DNA from: Stenotrophomonas beteli
GTDB lineage: Bacteria; Pseudomonadota; Gammaproteobacteria; Xanthomonadales; Xanthomonadaceae
Assembly: GCF_001431665.1 (NCBI RefSeq)
Contig: NZ_LLXV01000055.1
Span: 124,001 to 188,000, forward strand
Length of the DNA: 64,000 nt
Direction: 5' to 3'
Each line of letters starts with the position of its first letter. Positions within the stretch are counted from its first letter, which is position 1. The notes beneath the pieces were generated by a model, which was not told where the DNA came from, searched no databases, and was given only the letters and a program-made list of their open reading frames with translations. Of the stretch, positions 49,102 to 58,569 are shown piece by piece. A program made the position numbers and the translations under genes.

Positions 49102-49814
49102 CGTCGTCCCAGCAGCCAGTTGGCCATGGCGTACAGGCGCAGCACGGCGACCTGGCCGTGAGTACCGGTCAGGGGCTCGGCAATGCCGGCCAGCTCCTGC
49201 TGGCGTGCCGCCGACAGCCGTGGCGCGCGCTCGGCAAAGGCCATCAGCGCGGCCTGTTCTTCCGGGCGCAGCGGCTGTGGCGGGGCCAGTACGCTGTCGA
49301 TGGTGAGGGGCGGCGGCAGGTACAGCGCAGGCGCGTGCACCACCACGGTGCCGGCCACCAGGTCACCCAGGCGCCGGCCATGCGGGTCGAACAGGCTGCT
49401 GATCAGGCCCAATGCATAGCCGAACGGCAGCATGTCCACGGTACGCAGCAGATTGCGGGTGATCGACGCCATCCAGCCCACCGGTGCGCCATCGCGCGAC
49501 AGCACCCGCAGGCCCAGTGCGCGCTTGCCGAGGGTACGGCCCCACAGTGCCTCGCAGATGATCGGGTAGGCCCAGTAGACCAGGAACATCAGCACCAGGT
49601 AGAGGCCGGAGCCGAATTTGTCCAGCAGTGCCAGCGGGATCGACATCAGCACCAGCACCGCGATGCGCACACCGAGATCCACCAGCCAGGCCATCGCCCG
49701 CGGCAGCGGGCCGGCGGCCGGCAACTGCAGCAGCACACCCTCCGGCGTCACCACCTCGCGGTAGGTATCGAGCATCGGCGCGGCCATCAGTGCGATGGCC
49801 TTCGTTGTGGGCAC
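49098..49814 (-). CDS. RDD family membrane protein
   Basis: A 238-residue protein with an N-terminal RDD domain: three helices, the conserved PRAMAWLVDLGVRIAVL, and TLGKRALGLRVL. First gene of the six-gene operon. The start chosen is GTG at 49814 because an AGAGGA site lies 5-6 bases upstream; ATGs at 49787 and 49775 (MLDTYREVV) are plausible alternatives closer to family starts. The C-terminal 80 residues (PPPLTIDSVLAPPQ, RPEEQAALMAFAERA) form a cytoplasmic tail. No function is established for RDD proteins. Confidence 0.83.
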   Translation of the reverse strand: MPTTKAIALMAAPMLDTYREVVTPEGVLLQLPAAGPLPRAMAWLVDLGVRIAVLVLMSIPLALLDKFGSGLYLVLMFLVYWAYPIICEALWGRTLGKRALGLRVLSRDGAPVGWMASITRNLLRTVDMLPFGYALGLISSLFDPHGRRLGDLVAGTVVVHAPALYLPPPLTIDSVLAPPQPLRPEEQAALMAFAERAPRLSAARQQELAGIAEPLTGTHGQVAVLRLYAMANWLLGRR

Positions 49815-49910
49815 CGGAGTCCTCTCCGGCAGGCAGCCACAGGCATGGGGGTCTCGACAGGTCCTGGTCGGGCCCAGACTTTAGCAGAGCGGCGTGGCGC
49901 TGTTGGCCCC

Positions 49911-50441
49911 TCAGGCCAGGTACTGGTCCTTCAGCCGCACGTAGTGGTCGGCCGAGTAGTGCAGCGATTCGATCTCTTTGTCGCTGAGCGTGCGTGCCGG
50001 ACGCGCCGGGTTGCCGACCCACAGCTCGCCCTCGCCGACCACCTTGCCCGGGCCGACCACCGCACCGGCACCCACGAACGCATGGCGTTCCACCCGGGCA
50101 CCGTCGAGGATGCAGGCACCCATGCCGATCAGGCTGTAATCGCCGATGGTGCAGGCGTGGATGATGCAGCCATGGCCGACGGTCACGCCTTCGCCGATCA
50201 GGGTCGGGTAGCCGGCCTTGTTGTACGGGCTGTGGTGGCTGACGTGGATGATGGTGCCGTCCTGCACGTTGGTGCGCGCGCCGATGCGCACGTAATTGAC
50301 ATCGCCGCGGATGATCGTGCCCGGCCACACCGACACGTCTTCGGCCAGCTCCACGTCACCGATGATGGTGCAGGCCGGGTCGATGTACACACGCTCGCCG
50401 AGGACGGGCAACGTGTCGCGGAAGGGGCGCAGCGGGTTCAT
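49911..50441 (-). CDS. Gamma-carbonic anhydrase family protein (hexapeptide repeat)
   Basis: A 176-residue trimeric left-handed beta-helix protein of the gamma-carbonic anhydrase / YrdA / PaaY group. Putative zinc ligands lie in TIIHVSHHSPYN and TVGHGCIIHACTIGD, spaced as in the family. Repeats of the hexapeptide pattern (IxxxVx) fill residues 15-130. Many such proteins have no detectable carbonic anhydrase activity, so the substrate is uncertain. Alone in its direction, 97 bases downstream of the RDD gene start and 87 bases from smeR. Confidence 0.85.
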   Translation of the reverse strand: MNPLRPFRDTLPVLGERVYIDPACTIIGDVELAEDVSVWPGTIIRGDVNYVRIGARTNVQDGTIIHVSHHSPYNKAGYPTLIGEGVTVGHGCIIHACTIGDYSLIGMGACILDGARVERHAFVGAGAVVGPGKVVGEGELWVGNPARPARTLSDKEIESLHYSADHYVRLKDQYLA

Positions 50442-50528
50442 CGGCGTCTCCGGAAATCAGGGCATTCGCGCCGATGATACCTGCGGGGTCCGTACGCCGC
50501 GTGCGAATCGCGCGGTGGTGCCTGCCAG

Positions 50529-51218
50529 CTAGGGCTCGTAGCTGTAACCCATGCCATACACCGAACGGATCGGATCTTCGTCCATGCCGGCGTCGGCCAG
50601 CTTGCGGCGCAGGTTGCGCACGTGGCTGTCGACGGTGCGGTCGACCACCACCCGATGATCCAGGTACAGCCGGTCGAGCAGTTCATCACGCGCCCAGATC
50701 CGCCCGGGCGTGGCCAGCAGCGTGCGCAGCAGGCGGTACTCCACCGGGGTCAGGTCCAGCCCCTTGCCGTTCCAGGTGGCGCGCGCGGCCGGCTCGTCGA
50801 TGCACAGGCCGGCCCTGGCACGCGTGGCCGGATCGGGGCGGTAGCGGCGCAGGACCGCCACCACCCGCGCCACGACCTCGCGTGGGCTGAACGGCTTGCA
50901 GATGTAGTCGTCGGCACCGATCTCCAGGCCCAGCAGGCGATCGATTTCCTCCACCCGCGCGGTCACCATGATCACCGGCACATCGCTGCTGGCGCGCAGT
51001 TCGCGGCACAGGTCCACGCCATCGCGCTGCGGCAGCATCAGGTCCATCAGCACCAGGTCCGGCTGGTAGTGCGCAAACGCCTCGATCACCTGGCCACCGT
51101 CGTCCACCCAGTGGCTGGCCATGCCGGCCGCGGCCAGGTAGTCGCGCAGCACCGAGGCCAGGCGCGGCTCGTCCTCGACGATCAGGATCTTCGCGGCGTC
51201 GGCGGGCGACGTGCTCAT
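50529..51218 (-). CDS. smeR: OmpR/PhoB-type response regulator, SmeR
   Basis: A 229-residue response regulator. The receiver domain carries acidic residues VEDE near 15-18, phospho-acceptor Asp59 (VLMDLMLP), Thr in VTARV and Lys in CKPFSPRE. The C-terminal winged-helix DNA-binding domain ends with RKLADAGMDEDPIRSVYGMGYSYEP-like wing sequence. It resembles BaeR. Overlaps the kinase start/stop by 4 bases. Placed divergently beside smeABC, whose transcription SmeR controls in S. maltophilia. Confidence 0.85.
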   Translation of the reverse strand: MSTSPADAAKILIVEDEPRLASVLRDYLAAAGMASHWVDDGGQVIEAFAHYQPDLVLMDLMLPQRDGVDLCRELRASSDVPVIMVTARVEEIDRLLGLEIGADDYICKPFSPREVVARVVAVLRRYRPDPATRARAGLCIDEPAARATWNGKGLDLTPVEYRLLRTLLATPGRIWARDELLDRLYLDHRVVVDRTVDSHVRNLRRKLADAGMDEDPIRSVYGMGYSYEP

Positions 51219-52606
51219 GCAGCCTCCGGCAGGATGATGACCACGCGCAGGCCGCCCAGTGGCGACGGCTCGGCGTGGATGTGGCCGTGGTGGGCGAGGA
51301 TGATGTTGTGGCTGATCGCCAGGCCCAGCCCGCTGCCGCCACTGGCGCGGTTGCGCGAACTTTCCACGCGGTAGAAGCGCTCGAACAGCAGGGCGCACTT
51401 GTCGGCCGGCACGCCCGGTGCGGTGTCTTCCACGATCAGCTGCACGCCGGCCGGCACGCGCGCTGCCTGCACGAGTACGCGGCCACCGGCGTGGGTGTAG
51501 CGCAGCGCATTTTCCAGCAGGTTGGCCAGCACCTGCTGCAGCCGCCGCTCATCGCCGGAAACCCGCAGCGGGCCCTCTGGCAGCGCTTCCTCCAGCGCCA
51601 GTCCCGCAGTGGCCAAGCGCACACGCATGCCATTGAGTTCACTGCGCAGCAGCGCGCCCAGGTCCAGCGGCGCGAAGCGGTACGCCAGGCCGCCGGACTG
51701 GGTCATCGACAGGTCGTGCAGATCGTCCACCAGCTTGCCCAGCTGGCGGATCTCGCCCTGCAGGGCGCCAAGGTTGGCCCGGTCCAGCGGACGGATGCCA
51801 TCTTCGATCGCCTCCAGCTCGGCGCGCACCACTGCCAATGGCGTGCGCAGCTCATGCGAGATGTCGGCAATGAAGGCCCGGCGGTTGCGTTCGGTATCGT
51901 CCAGCGCCTGTGCCATCCGGTTGAAGTCGTTCACCAGCGCGTCCAGTTCATCATCGCTGGTGCGCTCGATGCGGGTGGCGTAGTCGCCGGCGGCCAGACG
52001 GTGCGTGGCTGCGGCCAGCTTGGCCAGGCGCTGCCGCAGCGCGCGCGAGACCAGCCAGGCCAGCAGCACGGTCACCAGCAGCAGTGAGATGCCGATCACC
52101 CACCAGGCGCGCACCTGGGTGTTGTAGAAGTTCAGATCGTTGGTGGCGATGACGGTCTGGAACGGCACCATGCCCAGCCAGCCCACGGTCTGCCCATCCA
52201 CCTGCACCGCATGCGGCTCGTCATCGCTGGTGGCGTCGGGGTTGCCGGCCACCCAGTGGTGCTGCGCATCGAACAGGCCCAGCCGCGAAGGCACGCCGGT
52301 CTGGTCCGACAGCGGTGGCACCGGGCCTTCGTGGGCATGGCCCAGATCCGGCCGCAACATGCGTGCCCAGCGATCGGCGTTGCCGCGCAGCTGCTCCCAG
52401 CCGCCGTGCTCGCGGAACTCGCGCTGCAGGTGCGGCATCAGGCGCTGCATGCGCAGGTCGCCCTGGTCGTTGAGGTAATCCAGGAAGCCGGTCTGGAAGG
52501 CCACGCGGCTGGCAATGCCGTTCACTGCCAGCACCAGCAGGCAGGCGGTGAAGATCGCGAGGAAGGTCTTCGCGGTCAGGCCGGATGTGAGTCGAATCTT
52601 CGCCAT
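51215..52606 (-). CDS. smeS: Sensor histidine kinase, SmeS
   Basis: A 463-residue inner-membrane kinase: TM1 (about residues 12-32), a periplasmic sensing loop (33-160), TM2 (about 165-185), a HAMP domain, H-box ISHELRTPLAVV, N-box NLLENALRYT and G-box GSGLGLAISH. It would phosphorylate SmeR. The start at 52606 (MAKIRLTSG) fits the first helix; the longer frame upstream adds a sequence without features. It is coupled to smeR (4-base overlap) and divergent from smeA. Confidence 0.86.
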   Translation of the reverse strand: MAKIRLTSGLTAKTFLAIFTACLLVLAVNGIASRVAFQTGFLDYLNDQGDLRMQRLMPHLQREFREHGGWEQLRGNADRWARMLRPDLGHAHEGPVPPLSDQTGVPSRLGLFDAQHHWVAGNPDATSDDEPHAVQVDGQTVGWLGMVPFQTVIATNDLNFYNTQVRAWWVIGISLLLVTVLLAWLVSRALRQRLAKLAAATHRLAAGDYATRIERTSDDELDALVNDFNRMAQALDDTERNRRAFIADISHELRTPLAVVRAELEAIEDGIRPLDRANLGALQGEIRQLGKLVDDLHDLSMTQSGGLAYRFAPLDLGALLRSELNGMRVRLATAGLALEEALPEGPLRVSGDERRLQQVLANLLENALRYTHAGGRVLVQAARVPAGVQLIVEDTAPGVPADKCALLFERFYRVESSRNRASGGSGLGLAISHNIILAHHGHIHAEPSPLGGLRVVIILPEAA

Positions 52607-52734
52607 TGCCGGGCCATTAGCGGCGCATGCAGCGCTGAAAGCAAGCGCCAGCTGAGCCGGCCGCACAATCTCCATATTCTCTGCACAGTTTCACGGCAGC
52701 GTGCCGGGGTCAACGCAAGGCCCCCACGCCCCCC
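52607..52734. promoter_or_regulatory. Divergent control region smeS/smeA
   Basis: The 128 bases between the two starts must hold the promoters of both smeSR and smeABC and, by analogy with BaeR-type systems, the SmeR binding site. A TATTCTCTGCACAGTTTCAC stretch (about 52674-52693) is the AT-richest part, but I cannot define boxes. No clear direct repeat. Confidence 0.45.
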
Positions 52735-53931
52735 ATGCCACTCCTGTGCCCGCTTTTCCGTTCTTCCCGACCGCTGCTGTTGCCCCTGCTGCTGGCCCTG
52801 GCGGCCTGCTCGGCGGGCAGGCCCGACGCTCCGGCCATGCCCGAGGTGCGCGTGATTACCGCAACTGCGCGGCCGCTGGCGTTGCAGCAGACGCTGCCGG
52901 GCCGGGCGGTGCCGTTCGAAGTGTCCGAGGTGCGGCCGCAGATCGGTGGGCTGGTCCGCCAGCGGTTGTTCACCGAAGGTCAGCAGGTCAGCGCCGGCCA
53001 GCTGCTGTACCAGATCGACCCGGCGCCCTACCAGGCCGCCTTCGATACCGCGCGTGGCCAATTGGCGCAGGCCGAGGCCACCGTGCTGTCGGCGCAACCG
53101 AAGGCCGAGCGCACCCGCGCGCTGGCGAGCATGGATGCAGCGAGCAAGCAGGACGCCGACGATGCCACCTCGGCGCTGAAGCAGGCGCAGGCCAACGTGA
53201 TCGCCGCGCGCGCTGCATTGCAGGCTGCGCGCATCAACCTTGGCTACACCCGGGTGACCGCACCGATCGCGGGCCGCATCGGCACCTCCAGCGTTACCGC
53301 CGGCGCGCTGGTTACCGCCGGCCAGGACGCCGCGCTGGCCACCATCCAGCGGCTGGACCCGGTGTACCTGGATGTCACCCAGTCCAGCACGCAGATGCTG
53401 GCGCTGCGCAGGCAGCTCGATGCGGGCCTGGTGAAGGCCATCGATGGCAAGGCGCAGGTGAAGGTGCTGCTGGAGGACGGCAGCACCTATGCGCATGAAG
53501 GCACGCTGGAGTTCGTCGGCAGCGCGGTGGATCCGGGTACCGGCAACGTGGTGCTGCGCGCGGTCATCCCCAATCCGGAGGGCCTGCTGCTGCCGGGCAT
53601 GTACCTGAAGGCGGTGCTGCCGATGGCCACCGACGCGCGCGCGCTGCTGGTGCCGCAGAAGGCGGTGCTGCGCAATGAACGCGGCGAGCCGCTGCTGCGC
53701 CTGCTTGATGCCGGGGACCATGTGGTCGAGCGCCGGGTCAGCACCGGCCAGGTGGTCGGCAACCAGTGGCAGATCACGCAGGGGCTGAAGGCCGGCGAGC
53801 GGGTGATCGTCAGCAACGGTAGTGCGGTATCGCTCGGCCAGCAGGTCAAGGCGGTGGCGGCCACTACCGCGCAGCTGGCTGCCATGCCCGCGATCGAGCC
53901 GAACGGCAACACCGACGAAACGTCGCACTGA
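52735..53931 (+). CDS. smeA: RND efflux periplasmic adaptor, SmeA
   Basis: A 398-residue lipoprotein (lipobox LALAAC, Cys25) of the HlyD/AcrA adaptor family: barrel-sandwich lipoyl domain (GLVRQRLFTEGQQVSAGQ), coiled-coil hairpin (about residues 105-165), second lipoyl half (TRVTAPIAGRIGTSSV) and beta-barrel/membrane-proximal domain with GLLLPGMYLKAVLP. It joins the SmeB pump to the SmeC channel. Starts 12 bases before smeB ends the intergenic gap. Identified by position next to smeSR and pump type. Confidence 0.87.
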   Translation: MPLLCPLFRSSRPLLLPLLLALAACSAGRPDAPAMPEVRVITATARPLALQQTLPGRAVPFEVSEVRPQIGGLVRQRLFTEGQQVSAGQLLYQIDPAPYQAAFDTARGQLAQAEATVLSAQPKAERTRALASMDAASKQDADDATSALKQAQANVIAARAALQAARINLGYTRVTAPIAGRIGTSSVTAGALVTAGQDAALATIQRLDPVYLDVTQSSTQMLALRRQLDAGLVKAIDGKAQVKVLLEDGSTYAHEGTLEFVGSAVDPGTGNVVLRAVIPNPEGLLLPGMYLKAVLPMATDARALLVPQKAVLRNERGEPLLRLLDAGDHVVERRVSTGQVVGNQWQITQGLKAGERVIVSNGSAVSLGQQVKAVAATTAQLAAMPAIEPNGNTDETSH

Positions 53932-53943
53932 GGCCTGCCGCGC

Positions 53944-56900
53944 ATGGTTCGTTTCTTCATCGACCGGCCGATCTTCGCCTGGGTGATCGCCATCGCGGTC
54001 AGCCTGCTCGGCCTGCTGGCGATCCTGATCCTGCCGGTGGACCGCTACCCGCAGATCGCCCCGCCCACCATCACCATCCGCGCCACCTACACCGGCGCCT
54101 CGTCGCAGACCGTGGAGAACGCGGTCACCCAGGTCATCGAGCAGTCGCAGCAGAGCCTGGACCACTTGATGTACATGACCTCGACCAGTGCCTCCGATGG
54201 CTCGGCGCAGGTCAACCTGGTGTTCGCCACCGGTACCAACCCGGACACCGCCCAGGTGCAGGTGCAGAACCAGCTGCAGGCGGCGATGGCCACGTTGCCG
54301 CAGGCCGTGCAGCAGAACGGCCTGACCATCACCAAGTCCAGTGGTTCGATCTTCGAGGTGCTGTCGTTCACCAGCGAAGACGGCAGCATGGACAACTTCG
54401 ATGTCGCCAACTTCATGGAAGCGCGCATCGACGACCAGATCAGCCGTGTCAGCGGCGTCGGCAACATCCAGCCGATCGGCCAGGAATACGCCATGCGCAT
54501 CTGGCTGGACCCGGAGAAGATGCGCCAGTACGCACTGATGCCGTCGGACATCGAGAGCGCACTGCAGGCGCAGAACACCGACGTATCGGCCGGTGAGCTG
54601 GGCGGCCAGCCGGCATTGAAGGGCCAGCAGCTGGACGCGACCGTGACCGCGCGCAGCCGCCTGCACACGCCCGAGCAGTTCGCGCAGGTGGTGCTCAAGG
54701 CCGATGCCAATGGCAGCGTGGTGCACCTGGGCGACGTGGCGACGATCGGCCTGGGGCCGGAAAGCTATGACAGCATCAGCACGTTCAACGGCAAGCCGTC
54801 GGCGTCGCTGGGCATTGAACTCAATGCCGGTGCCAACGCGATCGCCGTCTCCAAGGCCATCGAGACCCGGCTGCAGCAGCTGCAGAAGTACTGGCCGCAC
54901 GGCTACAGCTACCACGTGGCGTTCACCACCACGCCATTTGTGACCATTTCGCTGAAGGAAGTGGTGATCACCCTGATCGAAGCGATCATCCTGGTGGTGC
55001 TGGTCATGTACCTGTTCCTGCAGAACTGGCGGGCCACGCTGATCCCGACCATCGCGGTGCCGGTGGTGCTGCTGGGCACCTTCGGCGTGCTGGCCGCCTT
55101 CGGCTATTCGATCAATACCCTGACCATGTTCGCGCTGGTGCTGGCCATCGGCCTGCTGGTGGACGATGCCATCGTGGTGGTGGAGAACGTGGAGCGGGTG
55201 ATGGCCTTCGAAGGGCTGGCGCCGAAGCCAGCCACGCTGAAGGCGATGGGCCAGATCACCGGCGCGCTGGTCGGCATCGTGCTGGTGCTGACTGCGGTGT
55301 TCCTGCCGATGGCGTTCTTCAGCGGTGTCACCGGCGTGATCTACCGCCAGTTCTCGGTGACGATTGCTGCGGCGATGATCCTGTCGGTGCTGGTGGCGAT
55401 GACCATCACCCCGGCGCTGTGCGGCAGCATCCTGCACCAGATTCCCAAGGGCGGCCATCCGCATGGCGACCACGGGGGCGAGCCCAGCCTGCTGGGCAAG
55501 TTCTTCATCGGGTTCAACCACCGTTTCGAACGCACCTCCAACGGCCTGCGGCGACGTGTGGATGGCTTCCTCGGCCGGCGCACGCTGGGCGTGGTGTTCT
55601 ACCTGGTGCTGAGCGTGGCCACCGGCCTGTTGCTGTGGCACCTGCCCGGCGCGTTCCTGCCCGATGAGGACCAGGGCATGCTCAACGCGCTGGTGAAGCT
55701 GCCGGCCGGTTCCACGCTGGAGCAGACGCGGGCGGTGATGGATCGTCTGAGTGCCGTCGCGGTGAAGGACGACAGCGTGCTGTCGATCCAGGCCACCGCA
55801 GGTTTCAGTGTTACCGGCAGTGGCCAGAACGTCGGCCAGGCGTTCATCCGCCTGAAGGACTGGGACGACCGCAAGGATGACGCCGATACCATCGCCGCAC
55901 GACTCACCCGGGCCATGGCCAGCGTGCCCGATGCGCAGGTGTTCATCACCTCGCCACCGGCCATCCTCGGCCTGGGCGATGCCGGCGGTTTCACCCTGGA
56001 ACTGCAGGACGAAGGCGGTGCCGGCCATGCCGCCGCAGTGGCCGCGCGCAACACACTGCTGAAGAAGGCCGCCAGCGACCCGAAGCTGGTCAACGTGCGC
56101 TACGCCAGCCTGGAAGACGCGCCGGTGTACGCGGTGAAGGTGGACGACGCCAAGGCGCAGGCGATGGGCGTGAATCCGCAGGACATCAATGACACCTTGA
56201 ACGCAGCGCTGGGCGGCGACTTCGTCAACAACTTCATCTACAAGGGCCGCATCAAGAAGGTATTCATCCAGGGCACCGCCGAAGCGCGCATGCAGCCGCA
56301 GGACATCGAGCGCTGGAGCGTGCGCAACCAGGCCGGGCAGATGGTGCCGCTGTCGTCGCTGGTCAGTGCGCACTGGACCAGCGCACCGGCGGCATTGCAG
56401 CGCTACAACGGCGTCTCGGCGATGGAGGTCACCGGCCAGCCGGCGCCGGGCGTCAGCTCCGGCGAGGCGATGGCCGAGATCGCACGCCTGGCCGACACGC
56501 TGCCGGAAGGCTTCAGCCATGCCTGGTCGGACATGGCCTACCAGGAACAGTTGTCGGGCAACCAGGCGCCGATGCTGTACGCCATCTCGCTGCTGTTCGT
56601 GTTCCTCTGCCTGGCCGCGCTGTACGAAAGCTGGGCGGTGCCGTTCGCGGTGATGCTGGCGGTGCCGGTGGGCGTGTTCGGTGCGGTGCTGATGATGAAC
56701 CTGCGTGGCCTCAACAACGATGTGTACTTCCAGGTCGGCCTGTTGACCACGATTGGTCTGGCAGCGAAGAACGGCATCCTGATCGTCGAGTTCGCGCGCA
56801 TCCTCGAACAACAGGGCAGGAGCACCCGCGAGGCGATCCTGCAGGCGGTCTACCTGCGGCTGCGGCCGATCGTGATGACTTCGCTGGCGTTCCTGATGGG

Positions 56901-57093
56901 TGTGCTGCCGCTGGTGTTCGCCACCGGCGCCGGTTCGGCCGCGCGCCGCTCGCTGGGCACCGGCGTGGCCGGCGGTACGGTCGCCTCGATGGTGCTGGGC
57001 ATGTTCTTCGTGCCGCTGTTCTACCTGCTGGTGCGGCGGATGTTCCCGGGCCGCGCGCCGGCCCACGCCGCTGTACCGGAGGCAAGCCCATGA
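53944..57093 (+). CDS. smeB: RND multidrug efflux transporter, SmeB
   Basis: A 1049-residue AcrB/HAE1-type trimeric proton antiporter with twelve transmembrane helices and two large periplasmic loops. The starts MVRFFIDRPIFAWV and IAVSLLGLLAILILPV are canonical. Proton-relay residues are the Asp pair in GLLVDDAIVVVENV (TM4) and the Lys in AAKNGILIVEF (TM10). Together with SmeA and SmeC it exports drugs; in S. maltophilia overexpression of the smeABC locus has been linked to multidrug resistance, with SmeC mainly responsible. Its stop overlaps the smeC start by 4 bases. Confidence 0.9.
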   Translation: MVRFFIDRPIFAWVIAIAVSLLGLLAILILPVDRYPQIAPPTITIRATYTGASSQTVENAVTQVIEQSQQSLDHLMYMTSTSASDGSAQVNLVFATGTNPDTAQVQVQNQLQAAMATLPQAVQQNGLTITKSSGSIFEVLSFTSEDGSMDNFDVANFMEARIDDQISRVSGVGNIQPIGQEYAMRIWLDPEKMRQYALMPSDIESALQAQNTDVSAGELGGQPALKGQQLDATVTARSRLHTPEQFAQVVLKADANGSVVHLGDVATIGLGPESYDSISTFNGKPSASLGIELNAGANAIAVSKAIETRLQQLQKYWPHGYSYHVAFTTTPFVTISLKEVVITLIEAIILVVLVMYLFLQNWRATLIPTIAVPVVLLGTFGVLAAFGYSINTLTMFALVLAIGLLVDDAIVVVENVERVMAFEGLAPKPATLKAMGQITGALVGIVLVLTAVFLPMAFFSGVTGVIYRQFSVTIAAAMILSVLVAMTITPALCGSILHQIPKGGHPHGDHGGEPSLLGKFFIGFNHRFERTSNGLRRRVDGFLGRRTLGVVFYLVLSVATGLLLWHLPGAFLPDEDQGMLNALVKLPAGSTLEQTRAVMDRLSAVAVKDDSVLSIQATAGFSVTGSGQNVGQAFIRLKDWDDRKDDADTIAARLTRAMASVPDAQVFITSPPAILGLGDAGGFTLELQDEGGAGHAAAVAARNTLLKKAASDPKLVNVRYASLEDAPVYAVKVDDAKAQAMGVNPQDINDTLNAALGGDFVNNFIYKGRIKKVFIQGTAEARMQPQDIERWSVRNQAGQMVPLSSLVSAHWTSAPAALQRYNGVSAMEVTGQPAPGVSSGEAMAEIARLADTLPEGFSHAWSDMAYQEQLSGNQAPMLYAISLLFVFLCLAALYESWAVPFAVMLAVPVGVFGAVLMMNLRGLNNDVYFQVGLLTTIGLAAKNGILIVEFARILEQQGRSTREAILQAVYLRLRPIVMTSLAFLMGVLPLVFATGAGSAARRSLGTGVAGGTVASMVLGMFFVPLFYLLVRRMFPGRAPAHAAVPEASP

Positions 57094-58505
57094 AGCCGAT
57101 GCTGCTGCGCGCCCTGGTGGCCGCAATGATCACCACGGTGCTGGGTGGCTGCGTGAGCATGGCGCCGCATTACCAGCGGCCCGAGGCACCGGTGCCGGTG
57201 CAGTTCGGCAATGCGGCCACCGGCGAGGCCGAGCCGGCGCTGGCGATGCCGGCCTGGCGCGAGGTGTTCCTCGAACCGCGCCTGCAGCAGGTCATCGCGC
57301 TAGCGCTGCAGAACAACCGCGACCTGCGGGTGGCGGTGCTGCAGGTGGAGAAGGAGCGCGCGCAGTACCGCATCCAGCGTGCGGCGCTGCTGCCGTCGGT
57401 GGATGCCAGCGGCAGCGTCACCCGTGCGCGGATGAGCGATGCCAGCAGCGAAACCGGCGCCACCCAGGTGACCGAATCCGATGCCGTGCAGGTGGGCATC
57501 AGCAGCTGGGAGCTGGACCTGTTCGGGCGTATCCGCAGCCTGAAGAACGAGGCCCTGCAGAACTGGCTGGCCAGCGCCGAGAACCAGCGGGCGGCGCGCA
57601 CCAGCCTGGTCGCCGAAGTGGCCACGGCCTGGCTGGCGCTGGCCGCCGATGAGCAGTCGCTGGCATTCACGCAACAAACCCTGGACAGCCAGCAGCAGAC
57701 GCTGCAGCGCACCGAGGCCCGCCATGCACAGGGGCTGGCCTCGGGCCTGGACCTGTCGCAGGTGCAGACCAGCGTGGAAGCCGCGCGCGGGGCGCTGGCG
57801 AAGCTGCAGACCCAGCAGGCGCGGGATCGCGATGCATTGCAGCTGTTGGTGGGGGCGCCGCTGGATCCGGCCCTGCTGCCAACTGCGCAGGCGCTGGATG
57901 GCAGCGTCGCACTGGCGCCGCTGCCCGCCAACCTGCCGTCCAGCGTGTTGCTGCAGCGCCCGGACGTGCTGTCCGCCGAGCATGCATTGCAGGCAGCCAA
58001 CGCCGATATCGGTGCCGCGCGCGCCGCATTCTTCCCGACGCTGGCGTTGACCGCCAACTACGGCCACAGTTCCACCGCGTTGTCGACGCTGTTCTCGGCC
58101 GGCACCCGTGGCTGGTCGTTCGCGCCCAGCATCACCGCGCCGATCTTCCATGCCGGTGCACTGAAGGCCTCGCTGGATGCCTCGAAGATCGGCAAGGACA
58201 TCGGCATCGCGCAGTACGAGAAGGCGATCCAGCAGGCCTTCAGCGAAGTGGCCGATGCGCTGGCCACGCGTGATCACCTGCGCGCGCAGATGGATGCGCA
58301 ACGCGCATTGGTGGCCGCCAGCCAGCGCAGCTACACGCTGGCCGATGCGCGTTACCGCACCGGGCTGGACGGCTATCTGCAGGCGCTGGATGCGCAGCGC
58401 AGCCTGTATGCCGCGCAGCAGGATCTGATCGCGCTGCAGCAGCAGGAGGCGGGCAACCGGGTAACGTTGTTCAAGGTGCTGGGCGGCGGCGCGGACGCAC
58501 GGTAA
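57090..58505 (+). CDS. smeC: Outer-membrane efflux channel, SmeC
   Basis: A 471-residue outer-membrane factor of the OprM/TolC type, lipid-anchored (lipobox VLGGC, Cys21). The repeat structure of two OEP domains is visible: ALQNNRDLRVAVLQVEKER and later QRPDVLSAEHALQAANADIG. It forms the trimeric channel completing the SmeAB pump. Overlaps smeB by 4 bases. Nothing gene-like lies between its stop and the convergent mnmG gene (64 bases); a GGCGCC hairpin at 58526-58547 is the only structure. Confidence 0.88.
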   Translation: MKPMLLRALVAAMITTVLGGCVSMAPHYQRPEAPVPVQFGNAATGEAEPALAMPAWREVFLEPRLQQVIALALQNNRDLRVAVLQVEKERAQYRIQRAALLPSVDASGSVTRARMSDASSETGATQVTESDAVQVGISSWELDLFGRIRSLKNEALQNWLASAENQRAARTSLVAEVATAWLALAADEQSLAFTQQTLDSQQQTLQRTEARHAQGLASGLDLSQVQTSVEAARGALAKLQTQQARDRDALQLLVGAPLDPALLPTAQALDGSVALAPLPANLPSSVLLQRPDVLSAEHALQAANADIGAARAAFFPTLALTANYGHSSTALSTLFSAGTRGWSFAPSITAPIFHAGALKASLDASKIGKDIGIAQYEKAIQQAFSEVADALATRDHLRAQMDAQRALVAASQRSYTLADARYRTGLDGYLQALDAQRSLYAAQQDLIALQQQEAGNRVTLFKVLGGGADAR

Positions 58506-58569
58506 CGCGTGCGTTCGCTCTGGTCGGCGCCAACCTTGGGCGGCGCCTGCCAGGAACAGGTCCGATTGC

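Noticed and set aside
52576-57126. Very long open frame (about 1500 codons) antisense to smeA-smeB
   Set aside because: It is rich in His, Arg, Gln and Gly with no domains, as expected for the complement of high-GC coding DNA with third-position GC bias; smeA and smeB themselves are clearly real.
58526-58547. GGCGCC hairpin between smeC and mnmG
   Set aside because: GGCGCC is self-complementary and common at this GC content; the stem is only 6 pairs with no T-run, so I do not call it a terminator.
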